Assembly (NCBI GenBank): GCA_965220505.1 | Contig: CBDCQE010000001.1 | Location: 1,302,001-1,366,000, forward strand | DNA from: Bin87 sp965220505 | GTDB taxonomy: Bacteria > Chloroflexota > Dehalococcoidia > Lucifugimonadales > UBA3495 | DNA length: 64,000 bases | Direction: 5' to 3' | In this document: in pieces, positions 24,214-32,318 of the stretch | How positions within the stretch are numbered: the stretch's first letter is position 1 | How the letters are laid out: each line of letters begins with the position of its first letter | Notes under the pieces: generated by a model | Told to the model about the DNA's origin: nothing | The model's database searches: none | The model's input: the letters and a program-made list of their open reading frames with translations, nothing else | Position numbers and translations under genes: made by a program

Positions 24214-25545
24214 TTGCTTTTCGACAAGATCATTGGAGGAAAACCGGCTGCCGGCGAAGCGCCGACGGCCGGGAAACCGCTAACCGGCAGCGGAAGCAAG
24301 TACCTACTTGAACGCATCGTCAAGTGGGTACTTTTTATTTTGGCGTCGATTTCGGTGCTGACCACCGTCGGCATCGTGTCGGTCCTGCTGTTTGAGGGAG
24401 TGCGATTCTTTACATCGGACTTCTACGAGCAAAGGCCGACCGAGCGCGTCGCGAACAGCGAGGCCCAGGGCTTGGCGGATTCGGCACGCGGCTCATTCGT
24501 CCCGGGCCTCATTCCCGAGGTCAGGGTCAGAGCAACCACGGACTCACTGATCTACGTCGACTGGGATGCGCCGACCGTCGGGCAGACACCCACCGGCTAC
24601 GCAGTGTCGGTGCTTCCGATCCTGAACGCTGATTTGTCCGACTGCGAAAAGCCGGGCCCGGAGCGGACCTCCTGCGTCATCGAGAACGCGGCGCCGGGGC
24701 GATCTCACAAGGTCACGGTCGCGGCATTAGCGGGCACCGGCATGGGCGAGGGGCTGCAAACCGAGTCCTTCAGCGTGCCCGAAAAGGTGAAATGGCATCG
24801 CTTCCTGACCGACACGAAATGGCGGACGCTGCTGGTTCCGAGGTCCTACGGTATTTGGCCGCTGCTGGTGGGCACGACGATGATCGCGGTGCTGGCAATG
24901 GTGGTGGCCGTGCCTCTCGGCCTGCTCAGCGCGATCTTCCTCAGCGAGTACGCGCCTCCCCGGCTGCGGGCGATCACGAAGCCCATCCTGGAGGTGTTGG
25001 CTGGCATTCCCACGGTGGTATACGGGTTCTTCGCGCTGTTCTTCATCACGCCGATTCTGCGCTCTTTCAGCGACGACGTGGGCATCTTCAACGCGTTGTC
25101 GGCCGCCATCGTGATGGGCGTGATGATCATACCCATGGTATCCAGCCTTAGCGAAGACGCCATGCGAGCGGTGCCGAACGCGCTGCGCGAAGGAGCCTAT
25201 GCCCTGGGCGCAACGAAGGTGGAAGTCGCAACCAAGGTCGTGGTTCCGGCGGCTCTGTCGGGCATCGTGGCTGCCATCATCCTGGCGATGTCACGGGCCA
25301 TCGGCGAGACAATGATCGTTTTTATTGCGGCCGGCCAAAATGACAGTCTGACGTTCAATCCTCTGGACCCGGTGAACACGATGACCGGGTTCATGGCGAC
25401 CACCAACTTCAGCGACAACGCCATCCCGGGCACGGCCCAGTTCCAGTCGCTGTTCGCCGTCGGTATAACGCTGTTCATCATCACCCTGCTCATGAACCTG
25501 CTGAGCCAGTTCGTAGTGGCGAAGTTCCGCGAGGTGTACGAATAA
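24214..25545 (+). CDS. pstC: Phosphate ABC transporter permease PstC with inserted FN3-like domain
   Basis: 443 aa, start TTG 24214 after AGGGTG; PstC is usually about 300-330 aa. TM1 spans about 36-60. The first extracytoplasmic loop is enlarged (about 70-190) and contains a fibronectin type III-like module (about 98-190): PEVRVRATTDSLIYVDWDAP, TGYAVSVLPI, a Cys pair (Cys144, Cys154), and the closing PGRSHKVTVAALAGTGMGEG. Normal PstC then resumes with FLTDTKWRTLLVPRSYGIWPLLVGT, five TM helices and the EAA-like loop ALREGAYALGATKVEVATKVV. Forms the phosphate channel with PstA, energised by PstB. No pstS adjoins it. Confidence 0.93.
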   Translation: MLFDKIIGGKPAAGEAPTAGKPLTGSGSKYLLERIVKWVLFILASISVLTTVGIVSVLLFEGVRFFTSDFYEQRPTERVANSEAQGLADSARGSFVPGLIPEVRVRATTDSLIYVDWDAPTVGQTPTGYAVSVLPILNADLSDCEKPGPERTSCVIENAAPGRSHKVTVAALAGTGMGEGLQTESFSVPEKVKWHRFLTDTKWRTLLVPRSYGIWPLLVGTTMIAVLAMVVAVPLGLLSAIFLSEYAPPRLRAITKPILEVLAGIPTVVYGFFALFFITPILRSFSDDVGIFNALSAAIVMGVMIIPMVSSLSEDAMRAVPNALREGAYALGATKVEVATKVVVPAALSGIVAAIILAMSRAIGETMIVFIAAGQNDSLTFNPLDPVNTMTGFMATTNFSDNAIPGTAQFQSLFAVGITLFIITLLMNLLSQFVVAKFREVYE

Positions 25546-26465
25546 TGGCATCCGGAATGGACCGCGACTACAACCATCGGCTGGCCCAACGCAAACGACG
25601 CGCCTCGTTTTTCTATGGCGTGTGCGTTGCGGCGGTGATACTCGCGCTGTTGATGCTGGTCGCACTGCTCTACAGCGTGATGTCAGAGGCCGTGGCGTGG
25701 CTCAACCTGGACGGCACATCGATCAAGACGCTGCTGACGGAAATACCGTCCAGCAAGGCGGTGAATTCAGGTTTGTTCCCCGCCATCGTGGGCACCCTCT
25801 GGGTGATGGGGATCTGCATTTTCGTGTCATTCACCGTGGGCGTTTCCGCTGCCATCTACCTGGAAGAATACTCGGGAGGCAGCCGAATAGCAGAACTGAT
25901 CCAGACGAATATCCAAAACCTGGCGGCGGTACCGTCGATCGTATATGGCATCCTGGGGCTGTCGATATTCGTGGCGTTTTTCGTGCTGGCCGCACCCGGA
26001 ACCGACGGAAAGAACGTCACTGCCGCCGGGCTCACGCTGGCGCTGCTCATCATGCCCGTGGTGATCGTGTCTTCCCAGGAAGCGATCAAGGCAGTGCCGT
26101 CATCGATCCGGGAGGGCGGATTCGCGTTGGGCGGGACCCGATGGCAGGTGATCTGGCGCCTGGTACTGCCGCAGGCGATGCCCGGCATTCTCACTGGGAT
26201 CATTCTTGCGGTCAGTCGCGCAATGGGCGAAGCAGCGCCGTTGGTGATCATGGGCGCGCTTTCCTTCGTGCCCTTCGCACCTACCAACCCATTGGATCGT
26301 TTCACCGTCCTGCCCATCCAAATCTACGTGTGGATCTCCAAACCTCAGGAGGAGTTCCACCACCTGGCCGCCGCTGGGATCGTCGTGCTGCTGATCATGC
26401 TTTTGGGCATGAACGCCTTCGCGATTTTCCTGCGCAACCGGCTGCAAAAGAACCTACGGGGGTAA
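25545..26465 (+). CDS. pstA: Phosphate ABC transporter permease PstA
   Basis: 306 aa, six predicted TM helices. The EAA-loop region reads SSIREGGFALGGTRWQVIWRLVLPQAMPG, with AIYLEEYSGGSRIAELI and NLAAVPSIVYGILGLSIF before it, all typical of PstA. Its ATG overlaps the pstC stop (TAATG), so the two are translationally coupled. Unlike PstC, its loops are normal length. Confidence 0.95.
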   Translation: MASGMDRDYNHRLAQRKRRASFFYGVCVAAVILALLMLVALLYSVMSEAVAWLNLDGTSIKTLLTEIPSSKAVNSGLFPAIVGTLWVMGICIFVSFTVGVSAAIYLEEYSGGSRIAELIQTNIQNLAAVPSIVYGILGLSIFVAFFVLAAPGTDGKNVTAAGLTLALLIMPVVIVSSQEAIKAVPSSIREGGFALGGTRWQVIWRLVLPQAMPGILTGIILAVSRAMGEAAPLVIMGALSFVPFAPTNPLDRFTVLPIQIYVWISKPQEEFHHLAAAGIVVLLIMLLGMNAFAIFLRNRLQKNLRG

Positions 26466-26471
26466 TCGAGT

Positions 26472-27257
26472 ATGGCTGCAACCGCTGCAGCAACCCATCC
26501 GGCCATCCGCGCCGTGGACGTGGGGGTCTATTATGGCTCCAACAAGGTGATCGAGGGCGTGACCATGGACATGCCGGAAAACGAGATCACCGCGATAATC
26601 GGACCCAGCGGCGCCGGCAAAAGCACGCTGCTCCGGTGCATCAACCGCCTGAACGATCTCATCGAAATCTTCCGCATGGAAGGCGAGATGTGGTTTGGTG
26701 ATTTCAACCTGTACGCGCCGCAATCGGACCCGACCCAGATCCGGTACCGCATCGGAATGGTATTCCAGCGCCCCAACCCGTTCCCGAAGTCGATTTACGA
26801 CAACATCGCCTTTGGCCCGCGTATCAACGGGTTCAAGGGCAACATGGACGATCTGGTGGAGCAGTCCTTGCAGGGTGCCGCTTTGTGGGATGAAGTGAAG
26901 GACCGGCTGAAGGAGTCGGCGTTGTCGCTTTCGGGCGGGCAACAGCAGCGCCTGTGCATCGCGCGGGCACTGGCGGTGGAGCCCAGCGTCATCCTGATGG
27001 ACGAACCCTGCTCTGCCCTGGACCCCATCGCCACGCTGGCTATCGAAGAGCTGATGCAGGACCTGAAGCAACGCTACACCATCATCATTGTGACCCACAA
27101 CATGCAGCAGGCCGGGCGGGTATCCGACAAGACGGCCTTCCTGATGCCGGACGAGAACCGGGTGGCGCACCTCATCGAGTTTGGCAACACACGGACGCTC
27201 TTCACCAATCCCTCTGACGAACGCACCGAGGCTTACATCACCGGTCGGTTCGGCTAG
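26472..27257 (+). CDS. pstB: Phosphate ABC transporter ATP-binding protein PstB
   Basis: 261 aa. Walker A is GPSGAGKST, the signature is LSGGQQQR, Walker B is VILMDEPCSALDP, and the H-loop is IIVTHNMQQAGRVSD. FQRPNPFPKSIYDNIAFGPR is characteristic of PstB. It hydrolyses ATP to drive phosphate import through PstCA. Only 6 bp separate it from pstA. Confidence 0.97.
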   Translation: MAATAAATHPAIRAVDVGVYYGSNKVIEGVTMDMPENEITAIIGPSGAGKSTLLRCINRLNDLIEIFRMEGEMWFGDFNLYAPQSDPTQIRYRIGMVFQRPNPFPKSIYDNIAFGPRINGFKGNMDDLVEQSLQGAALWDEVKDRLKESALSLSGGQQQRLCIARALAVEPSVILMDEPCSALDPIATLAIEELMQDLKQRYTIIIVTHNMQQAGRVSDKTAFLMPDENRVAHLIEFGNTRTLFTNPSDERTEAYITGRFG

Positions 27258-27347
27258 TCCACGGCTGCATGATCCACCGAACGTTGGACAGGTTCGGGTC
27301 ACGGTTAGCGGCGAGCCGGGTTGCCACAAGGACAAGGAGGCGACGCA

Positions 27348-28028
27348 ATGCTGAGGTCTGATTACGAGCGCGACCTGGCCAGCCTGGAGGACGATCTCGC
27401 CGAAATGGCCAACCTGGTCGAGCAGGCAACACGCTCCGCGCTGGACGCGCTGGAAAACCAGAACAACGAACTGGCCCAGAGGATTGTTGAAGAAGACGAC
27501 CAGATCGACCGGCTGCAGGATGCCCTGGAGAACAAATGCGTCGGGATGCTCGCCACCCAGCAGCCCACGGCCCGTGACCTCCGGCAGGTTCTTTCAGCGG
27601 TGCACATAGCGGTGGAACTCGAGCGGATGGGCGACTATGCCGAGGGGATCGCGAAAATATGCCTGCGCATGGGTGACCAGCCACTGCTCAAGCCGTTGAT
27701 CGACATCCCGCGCATGGCCGAACTGGCCCTGACCATGCTCCGGGAAAGCCTCCAGGCGTACTCCAACCGGGACGAATGGCAAGCCCGCAAGGTCTGCAAA
27801 GACGACGACGCGGTGGATGATCTGTACAACCAGATCTATCGTGAACTGCTGACCTACATGCTGCAGGACCCCCGCAACATCGAGCGAGCCACGTACTTGC
27901 TATGGGTTGCACATGACCTGGAGCGGATCGCCGACCGGGCCACCAACATCGCGGAACGGGTGATGTGGCTGGTTTCCGGGCACACGGTGGGAACCGGAAG
28001 CGTAAAATCCGACCGGTCCCTGCGCTGA
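27348..28028 (+). CDS. phoU: Phosphate signalling complex regulator PhoU
   Basis: 226 aa from ATG 27348 with AAGGAGG upstream. Two tandem three-helix PhoU repeats, each with the metal-binding pattern: (ED)DQIDRLQDALENKC and LERMGDYAEGIAK in the first, KDDDAVDDLYNQIYREL and HDLERIADRATNIAERVMWLV in the second. It links Pst transporter state to a PhoR-type kinase; no phoB/phoR genes are in the window. Last gene of the pst operon. Confidence 0.95.
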   Translation: MLRSDYERDLASLEDDLAEMANLVEQATRSALDALENQNNELAQRIVEEDDQIDRLQDALENKCVGMLATQQPTARDLRQVLSAVHIAVELERMGDYAEGIAKICLRMGDQPLLKPLIDIPRMAELALTMLRESLQAYSNRDEWQARKVCKDDDAVDDLYNQIYRELLTYMLQDPRNIERATYLLWVAHDLERIADRATNIAERVMWLVSGHTVGTGSVKSDRSLR

Positions 28029-28081
28029 CGGATGCGTTTTCGCAACGCAAAAATCCGCGAAATCTGCCCCAGATTCCCTCG

Positions 28082-28110
28082 TTGACAATTCCCGACCTCG
28101 GCAGTATAGT
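28082..28110 (+). promoter_or_regulatory. Strong sigma70-type promoter of the nitrite/sulfite reductase unit
   Basis: Consensus TTGACA (28082-28087), exact 17-base spacer, TATAGT (28105-28110). This is the closest match to consensus in the window. Transcription should start near 28117. Confidence 0.8.
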
Positions 28111-28114
28111 TTTC

Positions 28115-28152
28115 GCAAATGCATAGTACTTGCAAAACCATTTGCATTTGCA
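28115..28152 (+). promoter_or_regulatory. Cluster of TTTGCA/TGCAAA half-sites at the transcription start
   Basis: GCAAAT (28115-28120) and ACTTGC (28128-28133) form an imperfect inverted repeat. TGCAAA (28131-28136), ACCA, TTTGCA (28141-28146) form a perfect one, and a second TTTGCA follows directly (28147-28152). The position just after the -10 fits a repressor operator, or a first hairpin of the leader RNA. Confidence 0.5.
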
Positions 28153-28255
28153 CATGTACCTGTCCCCCGAAATCGGGGGCAGGATAGACCTGACCGGAAA
28201 TCTCAGGTTCGCGCCTGCGCCCACCGATTTGCCACGCGGCAGCGGTGGGTTTTTT
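28117..28255 (+). ncRNA. Structured leader RNA with intrinsic terminator (candidate attenuator or riboswitch)
   Basis: After the start site the leader can form a hairpin with arms 28159-28170 and 28173-28183 (CCTG-t-CCCCC / GGGGG-CAGG), a second stem ACCTGA/TCAGGT (28188-28193 with 28203-28208), and a terminator. GGGGGCAGG (28175-28183) can alternatively pair with CCTGCGCCC (28214-28222; 8 of 9 positions), which would take bases from the terminator's 5' arm. That is the layout of an antiterminator switch. It resembles no riboswitch class I can name. Everything beyond the visible complementarity is inference. Confidence 0.5.
28220..28255 (+). terminator. Intrinsic terminator inside the reductase leader
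   Basis: CCCACCG (28220-28226) and TGCC (28230-28233), loop ACGC, GGCA (28238-28241) and CGGTGGG (28243-28249), then six T. It lies 27 bp before the TTG start of the gene, so it must be overcome for expression. Confidence 0.8.
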
Positions 28256-28282
28256 CGTGCAAGATCGCCGAGGAGGGATCTC

Positions 28283-30118
28283 TTGACCAGCCAGACACAA
28301 AACCCCAGCCAGGAAGACATCCACGCGTCCAGTATGCGCCTGGCGTCCGACGCCGGTACCATCATCCCGTTCATGGAGGATGAGATCCAGCGTTTCGACG
28401 CCGAAGTCGACCGGTTCCGCACCGGGGAACTGGACAACACCGTGTTCACGCCCTTCCGCCTGCGGCAGGGAGTGTACGGGCAGCGGCAGGCGGACGTGCA
28501 GATGATCCGCGTCAAGCTGCCGGGCGGCATCATATCGGCGGACATGCTGGACAGTTTCGGCGACATCACCGAAAAGTACGCGCCGCTGAAGAAGGGACAC
28601 ATCACCACCCGCGAGAACATCCAACTGCATCACATCCCGCTGGAACAGACCTCGGAAGTGCTGCGCATCCTGGGCAGCGTGGGCCTGTCCACCCGGGAGG
28701 CGTGCGGGAACACGGTGCGAAACGTGGTTGGACCGCCGACGGCCGGCGTGAGCCCGGAGGAAGTGTTCGACCCGACCCCGTACCTCACCGCGTACGTCCG
28801 CTTCGGTGTCCGCCATCCCATCACCCAGAACTTCCCCCGCAAGTTCAAATCTGCGTTCACCGGCAACGACCAGCGGGACGAGGTGGCAGCAGCGATCCAA
28901 GACCTGACCTTCGTGTCCCAGTACAACGAAGTGGACGGCGAGCAGCGCAAGGGGTTCAAGGTCTACTGTGGCGGCGGAACCTCGATCATGCCGCGTTTGG
29001 CAAAGCCGCTGTACGAGTGGGTATCCGAGGATGACTACCTGCGCGTGGCCCTGGCAGTTTGGACGGTGTTCAACAACGCCGAAATGCTGCGCAAGAACCG
29101 CATGATGGCGCGGCTCAAGGTGCTGATCGATCGCATTGGCCTGGACGAGTTCCGGGACATGGTGGATGCCGAACTGGCAAACATCGGACCCATCGATTTC
29201 CGGTCGCTGATGTCCGCAGAGGACATCCAGCGCGAGGACCCCCCGGGGCAGCCTTCCGCCGGGAATGGCGACCACAGCGATCCCGAATATCAGGAGTGGC
29301 TAAGCTCGAACGTAGAGGCGCAGCGGCAGGACGGTTACCACGTCGTGTACATCAAGACAGTGCGCGGCGATCTCGGCCCGGAACAGTTCCGCGGGCTGGC
29401 CAACATCGTCCGCAAGTACACCGGCGGCAAGGCACGCACGACCCAGGAGCAGAACCTGGTGCTGCGCTGGGTCCCGACGGGCCACCTGCACAACGTTTGG
29501 TCAGCTTTGCAGCCTCTGGAACTGGCGGAGGCGGGTCACAGCCACATCAGCAACGTGGTGTCCTGCCCGGGCACGGACAGTTGCAAACTGGGGATCACCT
29601 CGTCGATGGGACTGGCCAAAGCGCTGCGGGACGAGATGGCGGACTGGAATGGTCTTTCCGAGGACAAGGGTGTGGGCGATATCCGCATCAAGATGAGCGG
29701 CTGCCCCAACGGTTGCGGCCTGCATCACATCGCCAACATCGGGTTCCACGGAGCGGCGGTCAAGGGCGTAGAGGGCCAGCAGATACCGTCCTACGAATTG
29801 TTCCTGGGCGGAAACTACGGCGACAACCAGGTGGAAGACTCCCGCATCGGGACCCGGGTGCCCAAAGTCAAGGTGCCGGCCAAGCTGGTGCCCTCGGTGC
29901 TGAAGGACATCGTCACGTACTACAAGGACAACCGCGCCGACGAGTCCGAGCGGTTCAACGACTTCCTCGACCGGGTGGGCCTGGAGGAGATGACCTCCGT
30001 GGCGGCCCGCGCCCAGGAGGTGGGCCACGAGGCCGAGGGCGGCGGCGAGATGTACTTCGACTGGGAGCGGACCAACCAGTACGTGCTGGAGCGCGGCGAA
30101 GGCGAGTGCGCCGTTTAG
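28283..30118 (+). CDS. Nitrite/sulfite reductase, siroheme and [4Fe-4S] enzyme
   Basis: 611 aa from TTG 28283, which follows GAGGAGGGA; the open frame upstream covers the terminator. The ferredoxin-like half-domains begin at VFTPFRLRQGVYGQR and VVYIKTVRGDLGPEQ. The cluster-binding cysteines are in CPGTDSCKLGIT and SGCPNGCGLHHI (C-x5-C and C-x3-C). A six-electron reduction of nitrite to ammonia or sulfite to sulfide, in the cytosol; the two cannot be told apart safely here. A long segment between the halves (about 310-345) is Asp/Pro-rich. It is followed 18 bp later by a HemD-type gene that supplies the siroheme precursor. Confidence 0.92.
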   Translation: MTSQTQNPSQEDIHASSMRLASDAGTIIPFMEDEIQRFDAEVDRFRTGELDNTVFTPFRLRQGVYGQRQADVQMIRVKLPGGIISADMLDSFGDITEKYAPLKKGHITTRENIQLHHIPLEQTSEVLRILGSVGLSTREACGNTVRNVVGPPTAGVSPEEVFDPTPYLTAYVRFGVRHPITQNFPRKFKSAFTGNDQRDEVAAAIQDLTFVSQYNEVDGEQRKGFKVYCGGGTSIMPRLAKPLYEWVSEDDYLRVALAVWTVFNNAEMLRKNRMMARLKVLIDRIGLDEFRDMVDAELANIGPIDFRSLMSAEDIQREDPPGQPSAGNGDHSDPEYQEWLSSNVEAQRQDGYHVVYIKTVRGDLGPEQFRGLANIVRKYTGGKARTTQEQNLVLRWVPTGHLHNVWSALQPLELAEAGHSHISNVVSCPGTDSCKLGITSSMGLAKALRDEMADWNGLSEDKGVGDIRIKMSGCPNGCGLHHIANIGFHGAAVKGVEGQQIPSYELFLGGNYGDNQVEDSRIGTRVPKVKVPAKLVPSVLKDIVTYYKDNRADESERFNDFLDRVGLEEMTSVAARAQEVGHEAEGGGEMYFDWERTNQYVLERGEGECAV

Positions 30119-30136
30119 CGGCTCCGCAACGTCGCA

Positions 30137-30961
30137 ATGGCCAAGGCATCGCTTAACGGTAGAGTGCTGGCGTTCGTCGAGGCTCGTATGCCCGACGAAA
30201 TGGCCGGCCTCATCCGGCGGCACGGCGGCGTGCCCGTCGGCGCGCCGGTCATGCAGGAACACTACCTGCAGGATAGCCCGCAAGTGCAGCGGGCTATTCT
30301 CGATGTCTGCGAGGGGCGCGTTGACGCCGCCATCTTCCTTACGGGCGTTGGCGCCAACGCGATGATGGGCATCGCCGAGAGCATGGGCCGGCTTGCGGAG
30401 TTCGAAGAGGCGCTTCGAAGCATCGCGGTGGTGGCGCGCAGCCCGAAACCGGGACGGATCCTGCGTCGCCACAAAATACCCATCGATATCATGCCGCCCG
30501 AGCCGTACACCTCGAGCGATCTGATCGCATCGATGCGCGACCTGGACCTCGTAAGCAAGCGGGTGATCTTCCAGCGTTACGGCGGGCCGGACTCCGAGCT
30601 TCCCACCTACCTGCGCGAGCAGCGGGCCGACTACGAAGAGCTGACGCTGTATGACTGGGGATTACCCGATGACACCGCGCCGGTGGTCGATCTGATCGAC
30701 CGCATGGAGCAGGGCCTGATCGACGCCCTGGCCTTCACCAGCCGGCCGCAGGTGCCGAACCTGATCACCATCGCCGCCGAGGCCGGACGTGAGGAATCGC
30801 TGCGGGCGAGCCTCGGCGGACCCGTGGCAGTTGCGTCCGTGGGTCCAGTATGCACGCGGAAGCTGCACGAGTTTGGCATCCCTGTGGACGTGGAACCGGA
30901 CCACCCGCACATGGGAAACCTGGTGATGGCGGTGGCGGAGTATTTCGGCGACCACGCCTAG
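30137..30961 (+). CDS. hemD: Uroporphyrinogen-III synthase (HemD family)
   Basis: 274 aa with two Rossmann-like lobes of the HemD fold. Segments include LAFVEARMPDEMAGLIRRHGG at the start, AAIFLTGVGANAMM, VVARSPKPGRILRR, a ligand-closing segment KRVIFQRYGGPDSELPTYLRE, ALAFTSRPQVPNL and AVASVGPVCTRKLHEFGI. It closes hydroxymethylbilane to uroporphyrinogen III, the branch point to siroheme and cobalamin. Adjacent to the siroheme reductase on the same strand and presumably under the same leader control. Its end overlaps the convergent cupin gene by 4 bp. Confidence 0.85.
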   Translation: MAKASLNGRVLAFVEARMPDEMAGLIRRHGGVPVGAPVMQEHYLQDSPQVQRAILDVCEGRVDAAIFLTGVGANAMMGIAESMGRLAEFEEALRSIAVVARSPKPGRILRRHKIPIDIMPPEPYTSSDLIASMRDLDLVSKRVIFQRYGGPDSELPTYLREQRADYEELTLYDWGLPDDTAPVVDLIDRMEQGLIDALAFTSRPQVPNLITIAAEAGREESLRASLGGPVAVASVGPVCTRKLHEFGIPVDVEPDHPHMGNLVMAVAEYFGDHA

Positions 30962-31290
30962 TACTTGAACTCCTCGCGCACGGGGCTGAATATGTCCAGG
31001 GCGATGGCCTTGGTTCCCTGGCCCTGCGCATAGTGCTCAACGTCGCCGGGGATGATGTACATGTCCCCCGGCTTGAGGACGCGCACCTCGCCGCCGATGC
31101 CCATTTCCAACTCGCCCTCGACGATGATTCCGCCCTGCTCATGGGGATGGGTGTGCAGCGGCACCAAGGCACCGGCTTCAACCTCCACCAGTGAGAACAG
31201 CATCTGGGCGCCCCAGAACGTGCGGGTGCGGGCGCCTTCGGCAAGTTCTTTGTAGCCGCGGCTCTCGGGATTGAGGAAGTGATCGCTCAT
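30958..31290 (-). CDS. Cupin domain protein
   Basis: 110 aa single cupin. Motif 1 is PLHTHPHEQGGIIVEGELEMGIG (His, His, Gln/Glu ligands) and motif 2 PGDMYIIPGDVEH. A metal-binding small-barrel protein; functions range from dioxygenase to ligand sensor, so none is assigned. A GGAG site precedes the ATG. It follows radC by 25 bp on the same strand. Confidence 0.85.
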   Translation of the reverse strand: MSDHFLNPESRGYKELAEGARTRTFWGAQMLFSLVEVEAGALVPLHTHPHEQGGIIVEGELEMGIGGEVRVLKPGDMYIIPGDVEHYAQGQGTKAIALDIFSPVREEFKY

Positions 31291-31315
31291 CGCCTTGTCT
31301 CCTTGTCGTGCGGGT

Positions 31316-32194
31316 CTAATCGAACCCCAGTCGTTTTTCCTTCAGGCTGGTGAACCGTCCGCCGTGTCCGATGACGAGGTGGTCCAGCAGCTCGATGTCC
31401 ATGAGTTTCCCGGCGGCGGCCAGGTCGCGGGTTACGGAGATGTCCTCCGGGCTGGGCGTCGGATCGCCGGACGGGTGGTTGTGGGCCACGATGATCGACG
31501 GAGCGTTTTCCCGGATGGCGGGACGCAGCACCTCGGCGGGCCGCACGGCACTGCTGTTCACCGTCCCGATATAGATTGTTCGGCGGGCGACGACCTGGTT
31601 CCGGGTGTTGAGCAGCAGAACGACCAGGTTCTCCTGCACCAGCGGCTCCATCTCCGCAATGAGCAGGCTGGCCGCGTCCTGCGGACAGGATATCTGGGAG
31701 CGTTCCTCGGGGGCAAGTGAAGCAATGCGGCGGCCAAGCTCCAGGGCTGCCATGATCTCGCTGGACTTGGCATGGTTAAGTCCGCGTTGCTCGCACAACT
31801 CCGCGTATCCGGCCCGAGCCAACCCGGCCAGCCCGTCGAACTCGGCGAGAATTCGCATCGCCACGTTGATGGCGTTTTCGCCGGCCACGCCGGAGCGCAG
31901 TAATATGGCGACGAGTTCGGCGTTGTTCAGGTAACGCGGCCCGTGCTCCCGCAAACGTTCCCGAGGGCGCTCGCACGGTGGCAGGTCCAGGATGGTCGGC
32001 TGGTACGAGACCGTAGCAACGTTGCGGCATGAGACTGGTTCGTCCGTGTGCTCAACGTCAGCTTGGCCAGAAGGACCCCGTGGAACCCGGTCCGGTGCGG
32101 CAAAGGAGACGGGAGAGCCAGCGATGATGCGCTCGAGTTCGGCGCGGAAGGCATCGAGGTCGGCAGGTTCCGCCGGTGGTCCGGTGACGGTCAT
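31316..32194 (-). CDS. radC: RadC family JAB-domain protein
   Basis: 292 aa from ATG 32194 (GGAG six bases upstream; an ATG at 32257 would add 21). An N-terminal extension of about 60 residues is followed by the RadC start DLPPCERPRERLREHGPRYL, a helix-hairpin-helix (LNNAELVAILLRSG), and a C-terminal JAMM domain with AHNHPSGDPTPSPEDI. Despite the historical name, DNA-repair function is not established; the fold is a predicted metalloprotease or nuclease. The extension is longer than in the usual 220-230 aa RadC. Confidence 0.92.
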   Translation of the reverse strand: MTVTGPPAEPADLDAFRAELERIIAGSPVSFAAPDRVPRGPSGQADVEHTDEPVSCRNVATVSYQPTILDLPPCERPRERLREHGPRYLNNAELVAILLRSGVAGENAINVAMRILAEFDGLAGLARAGYAELCEQRGLNHAKSSEIMAALELGRRIASLAPEERSQISCPQDAASLLIAEMEPLVQENLVVLLLNTRNQVVARRTIYIGTVNSSAVRPAEVLRPAIRENAPSIIVAHNHPSGDPTPSPEDISVTRDLAAAGKLMDIELLDHLVIGHGGRFTSLKEKRLGFD

Positions 32195-32318
32195 CGTTGA
32201 CTCCGTAGGTCGAGAACTCAGCCGCAAGTCTAAACGGCTGATTGTTGATCCCGCCATCCAATGGTGTCAGCAATTGACGGGATGGGATGAAAATGCAGTC
32301 GCCTGGTATTCTCCGGCC

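Noticed and set aside
27854..29275. 473-codon minus-strand frame over phoU and the reductase leader
   Set aside because: It crosses the promoter, terminator and start of recognisable plus-strand genes.
31316..32194. radC as a sign of a mobile element
   Set aside because: Plasmid-type RadC would have mobile neighbours; here the flanks are metabolic and cupin genes in a normal transcript order.
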